From assembly GCA_049522565.1 (NCBI GenBank), contig JBEKNT010000038.1, positions 1 to 25,898 on the forward strand: a DNA stretch of 25,898 nucleotides, read 5' to 3'. The translations under genes were made by a program, and so were the position numbers. Shown piece by piece: positions 23,294 through 25,898 of the stretch. Position 1 is the first letter of the stretch. Each line of letters opens with the position of its first letter. A model generated the notes under the pieces. It worked only from the letters and a program-made list of their open reading frames with translations, was not told the origin of the DNA and searched no databases. The DNA is from JASHVB01 sp049522565. Lineage in GTDB: Bacteria; Pseudomonadota; Alphaproteobacteria; Acetobacterales; Acetobacteraceae.

Positions 23294-23310
23294 AGCAGAC
23301 GAAGTCTCGG

Positions 23311-23934
23311 TCAGTGGGTGGCGTTGCCGCCGGTCGCGTTGGGGGCGGTATTGCCCGTCGCCGCGCCGCTGGTGTCGTTGGTCGGGGTGCCGGCGGTCCC
23401 CTGGCTGGTCGGGGTGGGGCTGTTGGCCGGCATCTGGCCGTTGTTGCTGGAGTAATTGCTGCCGGTCGGGTGAGTCACGTTGGTGCTGTAGTTCTGGTTG
23501 CCGGTCGGCTGGGTGGTCGCGGCGCTGTTGTTGGTCTGGTCGGACTGGTTGTTCGCCTGGCTGTCGGACGAGATGTTCATCGCCTGCAGCGTCGCCGAGT
23601 CGATTTCGCCGTTGCTGTTCAGGTTATGCGCCTGCTGCCAGGTGCGCACGCCGCTCTCGGTCTGCGGGCCCCAGACTCCGTCCACCTGGGCCTTGTAGTC
23701 GCCGTCCTGCTGCAGCCTGGTCTGCACCTTGCGGATCATGCCGGGAGACACCGGCGCGACGGTGCCGCTGGTCCCGGTCGAGCTGCTGGCCGTGCTGTAG
23801 CTGCCGGGCGCGGCCGTGTTGCGCTGGCTGTACTGGCTGCCGCTGCTGCTGTCTCCACCGAACATGGAGCACGCGGGCAGGGCGGTCAGTGCGCCAAGAG
23901 CAACGATGGCACCAAGGCTTCGGACCTTTAACAT
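23311..23934 (-). CDS. Peptidoglycan-binding lipoprotein with Asn/Thr/Ser-rich tail
   Basis: The 207-residue protein begins with a lipoprotein signal peptide (MLKVRSLGAIVALGALTALP, then AC), with lipidation expected at Cys22 in LPAC. A Ser/Gly/Thr-rich spacer leads to a PG_binding_1-type domain at about 66-120 (MIRKVQTRLQQDGDYKAQVD then GVWGPQTESGVRTWQQ). Residues 121-207 are a low-complexity tail rich in Asn, Thr, Ser, Gln and Gly (for example NNQSDQTNNSAATTQ). It should be anchored in a membrane and touch the cell wall. AAGGAGA lies seven bases before the ATG. It follows the class A penicillin-binding protein gene by 93 bases on the same strand, suggesting a shared wall function. The domain assignment is good; the role of the tail is unknown. 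Confidence 0.85.
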   Translation of the reverse strand: MLKVRSLGAIVALGALTALPACSMFGGDSSSGSQYSQRNTAAPGSYSTASSSTGTSGTVAPVSPGMIRKVQTRLQQDGDYKAQVDGVWGPQTESGVRTWQQAHNLNSNGEIDSATLQAMNISSDSQANNQSDQTNNSAATTQPTGNQNYSTNVTHPTGSNYSSNNGQMPANSPTPTSQGTAGTPTNDTSGAATGNTAPNATGGNATH

Positions 23935-24027
23935 GGATGTCTCCTTTTGCCGCGGGCGGCGGTACGCGTGCAGCGGAAACGTGCCGCAGCCGGTCCGGTT
24001 TCCTCAAGCAACGGAATTTGATCCTGT

Positions 24028-25898
24028 TCACCGGATCGAGATGGCGATCTCGTGGAACAGGCGGGCGGGCAGGCCGCCGCCCACGACGTCGCGCATCGGC
24101 CGGTCGTCGTCATTGCCCAGCCAGACGCCGATGATCGTGCCGTCGATGCAGCCGATGAACCAGGCGTCGCGGAAATCCTGGGTGGTGCCGGTCTTGCCCG
24201 CGACCTCCCGGCCGGCCACGCCCGCGGGGCGGCCGGTGCCGCCGGTCACCACGGCCGTCAGCATGCGCGCCATCATCGCGGCTTGCTCCGGGTCGACCAC
24301 CGGCACCGGTGGATGGGCGGCGGCATAGGCTTCCACACCATAGGGTGTGACGCGGTTGCCGTGGTTGAAGAACGGCGCGTAGGCCGCCGACAGTTCCAGC
24401 AAGCCCACCTCGCCGGTGCCCAGCGCCAAGGACGCGTCGTCCGGCAGCTTGTCGGCGATCCCCAGCCGCGCCGCCGTCGCTGCCACCGCCCGTGGCCCGC
24501 CGGCCTGCAACAGCAGGCGCACCGCGACCGTGTTGATCGACTGCGCCAGGGCCTGGGTCAGGGTGACCTCGCCCTCGTAGCGGTGCTCGAAGTTCTCCGG
24601 GCTCCAGCGGCCGATATGGATGGGCGCGTCCAGCACGGTGGAGTCCGGCGTCAGCCCCTTCTGCAACGCGCTGAGCCAGGTGAACGGCTTGAACGCCGAG
24701 CCGGGCTGGCGGCGCGCCTCCACCGCCCGGTTGAACGAGCCGGAGCGGTAGTCCCGGCCGCCGACCATGGCGCGCACCGCCCCGGTCGCGGCGTCGAGGA
24801 TCACCACGGCGCCCTGCGTGGCGCCGGCAGGCACGCCCGGCCCATCCAACAGCGCCGCCAGCCTGGACTCCGCCACGGATTGCAGCCGCGCATCCAGCGT
24901 CGTGCGCAGCGTCGCGTCGGCGTTCGGCGACAGATCGGGGGCCGCCTGCGCGGCTGCCCAGTCGGCGAACCAGCCGGCGGCGATGGCCGGGGCGGGCGGG
25001 AAGGCGATCGCTGCCGCGGCGGCCTGGGCCTGCGCCTGGGTGATCGCGCCGGTCTCCACCATCGCCGCCAGCACGTCTTTCGCGCGGGCGGCGGCGGCGC
25101 CCGGATTGATCCGCGGGTTGAAGCGCGACGGCGCGCGCGGCAGCCCGGCCAGCACCGCCGCCTGCCACAGCGTCACGTGGCGGGCGGAGACGCCGAAATA
25201 CATGCGCGCCGCCGCGTCCATCCCCCAGGCGCCGGCGCCGAGATAGACCCGATCCAGGTAGATCTCCAGAATCTCCTGCTTGGTGAAATGCTGCTCCAGC
25301 CACAGCGTCAGCAGCAGTTCCTGCACCTTGCGGCGTAGCGTCCGCGCGTTGGAGAGAAACAGGTTCTTCGCCACCTGCTGGGTGAGGGTTGAGCCGCCCT
25401 GCACCACCCGGCGGGCGACCAGGTCGGTCCAGGCGGCACGCGCCACGCCAACCAGGTCGATGCCCGCGTGGTGCCAGAACCGGCGGTCCTCCACCGCCAC
25501 CACGGCTTGCGGCAGGTAGGGGGGAAATTCGGTCAGGCGGAGCGGTTCGCCGACCACGTCGCCGAAACTGGCGAAGACGTGGCCGGTGCGGTCCTCCAGG
25601 GTCAGGCTGGGGCGGCGGGTGGCGTCGAGCGCCGATTCCGGGCGCGGCAGGTCGCGCGCGAACCACAACAGGAGGAGCGCCAGGGCAAGCGCCCCCCAGA
25701 TCGTCGCAATGATCGCCCAGCGGAGCAGTCGGAAGCGGCGGCGGGCTGGGGTCGCGCGGGCGGGCGGGGCAACGGGGGCGGCCGGGGCAGGGGACGCTCG
25801 GCGCGGCGGCGCGACGGTGGATGAGACGAGGGACGCGCGGCGCAAGGGCGCGGCGCCGTGGGCGCGCGGGTCGATGCGGGTGGGTGGGGCGGAACGTG
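24028..25898 (-). CDS. Class A penicillin-binding protein (glycosyltransferase-transpeptidase), N-terminus unresolved
   Basis: Read from the TTG at 25845 it has 605 residues. A Pro/Ala-rich cytoplasmic tail precedes a membrane helix (about 42-62). The glycosyltransferase 51 domain has VEDRRFWHHAGID (118-130; Glu119 catalytic) and GGSTLTQQVAKNL (150-162). The transpeptidase has the active serine Ser383 in SAFK (383-386), SIN (436-438) and KTG (551-553). It polymerises and crosslinks peptidoglycan at the inner membrane's outer face. No ATG exists upstream within the window and the frame is still open at the right edge, so the gene either starts at TTG 25845 or continues outside. The coordinates extend to the edge for that reason. 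The size and short tail resemble PBP1-type enzymes lacking the OB-domain insert; a specific gene symbol is not justified. Confidence 0.88.
   Translation of the reverse strand, partial: RSAPPTRIDPRAHGAAPLRRASLVSSTVAPPRRASPAPAAPVAPPARATPARRRFRLLRWAIIATIWGALALALLLLWFARDLPRPESALDATRRPSLTLEDRTGHVFASFGDVVGEPLRLTEFPPYLPQAVVAVEDRRFWHHAGIDLVGVARAAWTDLVARRVVQGGSTLTQQVAKNLFLSNARTLRRKVQELLLTLWLEQHFTKQEILEIYLDRVYLGAGAWGMDAAARMYFGVSARHVTLWQAAVLAGLPRAPSRFNPRINPGAAAARAKDVLAAMVETGAITQAQAQAAAAAIAFPPAPAIAAGWFADWAAAQAAPDLSPNADATLRTTLDARLQSVAESRLAALLDGPGVPAGATQGAVVILDAATGAVRAMVGGRDYRSGSFNRAVEARRQPGSAFKPFTWLSALQKGLTPDSTVLDAPIHIGRWSPENFEHRYEGEVTLTQALAQSINTVAVRLLLQAGGPRAVAATAARLGIADKLPDDASLALGTGEVGLLELSAAYAPFFNHGNRVTPYGVEAYAAAHPPVPVVDPEQAAMMARMLTAVVTGGTGRPAGVAGREVAGKTGTTQDFRDAWFIGCIDGTIIGVWLGNDDDRPMRDVVGGGLPARLFHEIAISIR

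Larger units (their letters stand above)
22943..23310. other. Promoter region of the nfn-kor operon, no gene
   Basis: No credible coding sequence is present in these 368 bases. On the left lies the nfnA leader and an FNR-type box (23026-23039). On the right lies a GC hairpin (23272-23293) belonging to the end of the lipoprotein gene. If the operon promoter is class II, transcription would begin near 22991, giving a leader of about 58 bases. A recognisable strong -10 element is not seen (best is TTAGTG, complement of 22998-23003). Confidence 0.6.

Overview
The window is GC-rich DNA with typical alphaproteobacterial gene content and codon use. It probably comes from the Rhodospirillales/Acetobacteraceae, an inference from gene families, dispersed REP-like palindromes and FNR-type control sites, not from a marker gene. 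No rRNA, tRNA or CRISPR array was seen.

Left part (1-11955, mostly + strand) is a catabolic region. It holds the tail of a family III CoA-transferase, a divergent Asp-box (BNR) protein, and an Ldh2-type malate/lactate dehydrogenase. Next comes a tightly coupled trio: a molybdopterin hydroxylase large subunit without partner subunits, a ThDP-dependent decarboxylase-like enzyme and a flavin monooxygenase, joined by 4-base and 1-base overlaps. It closes with an opposing luciferase-like monooxygenase (GTG start) and a second coupled pair, an M20 amidohydrolase and a threonine aldolase-like PLP enzyme. The coupling suggests one pathway for an unknown, probably aromatic or N-acyl, substrate.

Middle part (11956-15025) is accessory and decayed. 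It has a 54-residue protein behind a perfect FNR-type box, a region of degenerate repeats, an orphan 262-residue protein behind a good sigma-70-like promoter carrying repeated GTTAGT hexamers, an AT-rich element with perfect 37-bp inverted repeats, and the 5' fragment of a group II intron with a truncated reverse transcriptase gene lying between inverted REP-like sequences.

Right part (15026-22933, - strand) is the most interesting unit: nfnA-nfnB-korA-korB plus a gene for a 736-residue protein ending in a single-cluster ferredoxin domain. NfnAB is an electron-bifurcating ferredoxin:NAD(H)/NADP(H) oxidoreductase. KorAB is a 2-oxoacid:ferredoxin oxidoreductase. The large ferredoxin-like protein is the natural candidate carrier. 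A perfect FNR-type box (TTGATCTGGATCAA) lies about 93 bases upstream of nfnA, and the same 17 bases precede the 54-residue gene 11 kb away. Together they suggest an oxygen-controlled, ferredoxin-based redox module.

The right edge (23311-25898, - strand) has a peptidoglycan-binding lipoprotein and a class A penicillin-binding protein whose start lies at a TTG codon or beyond the window.
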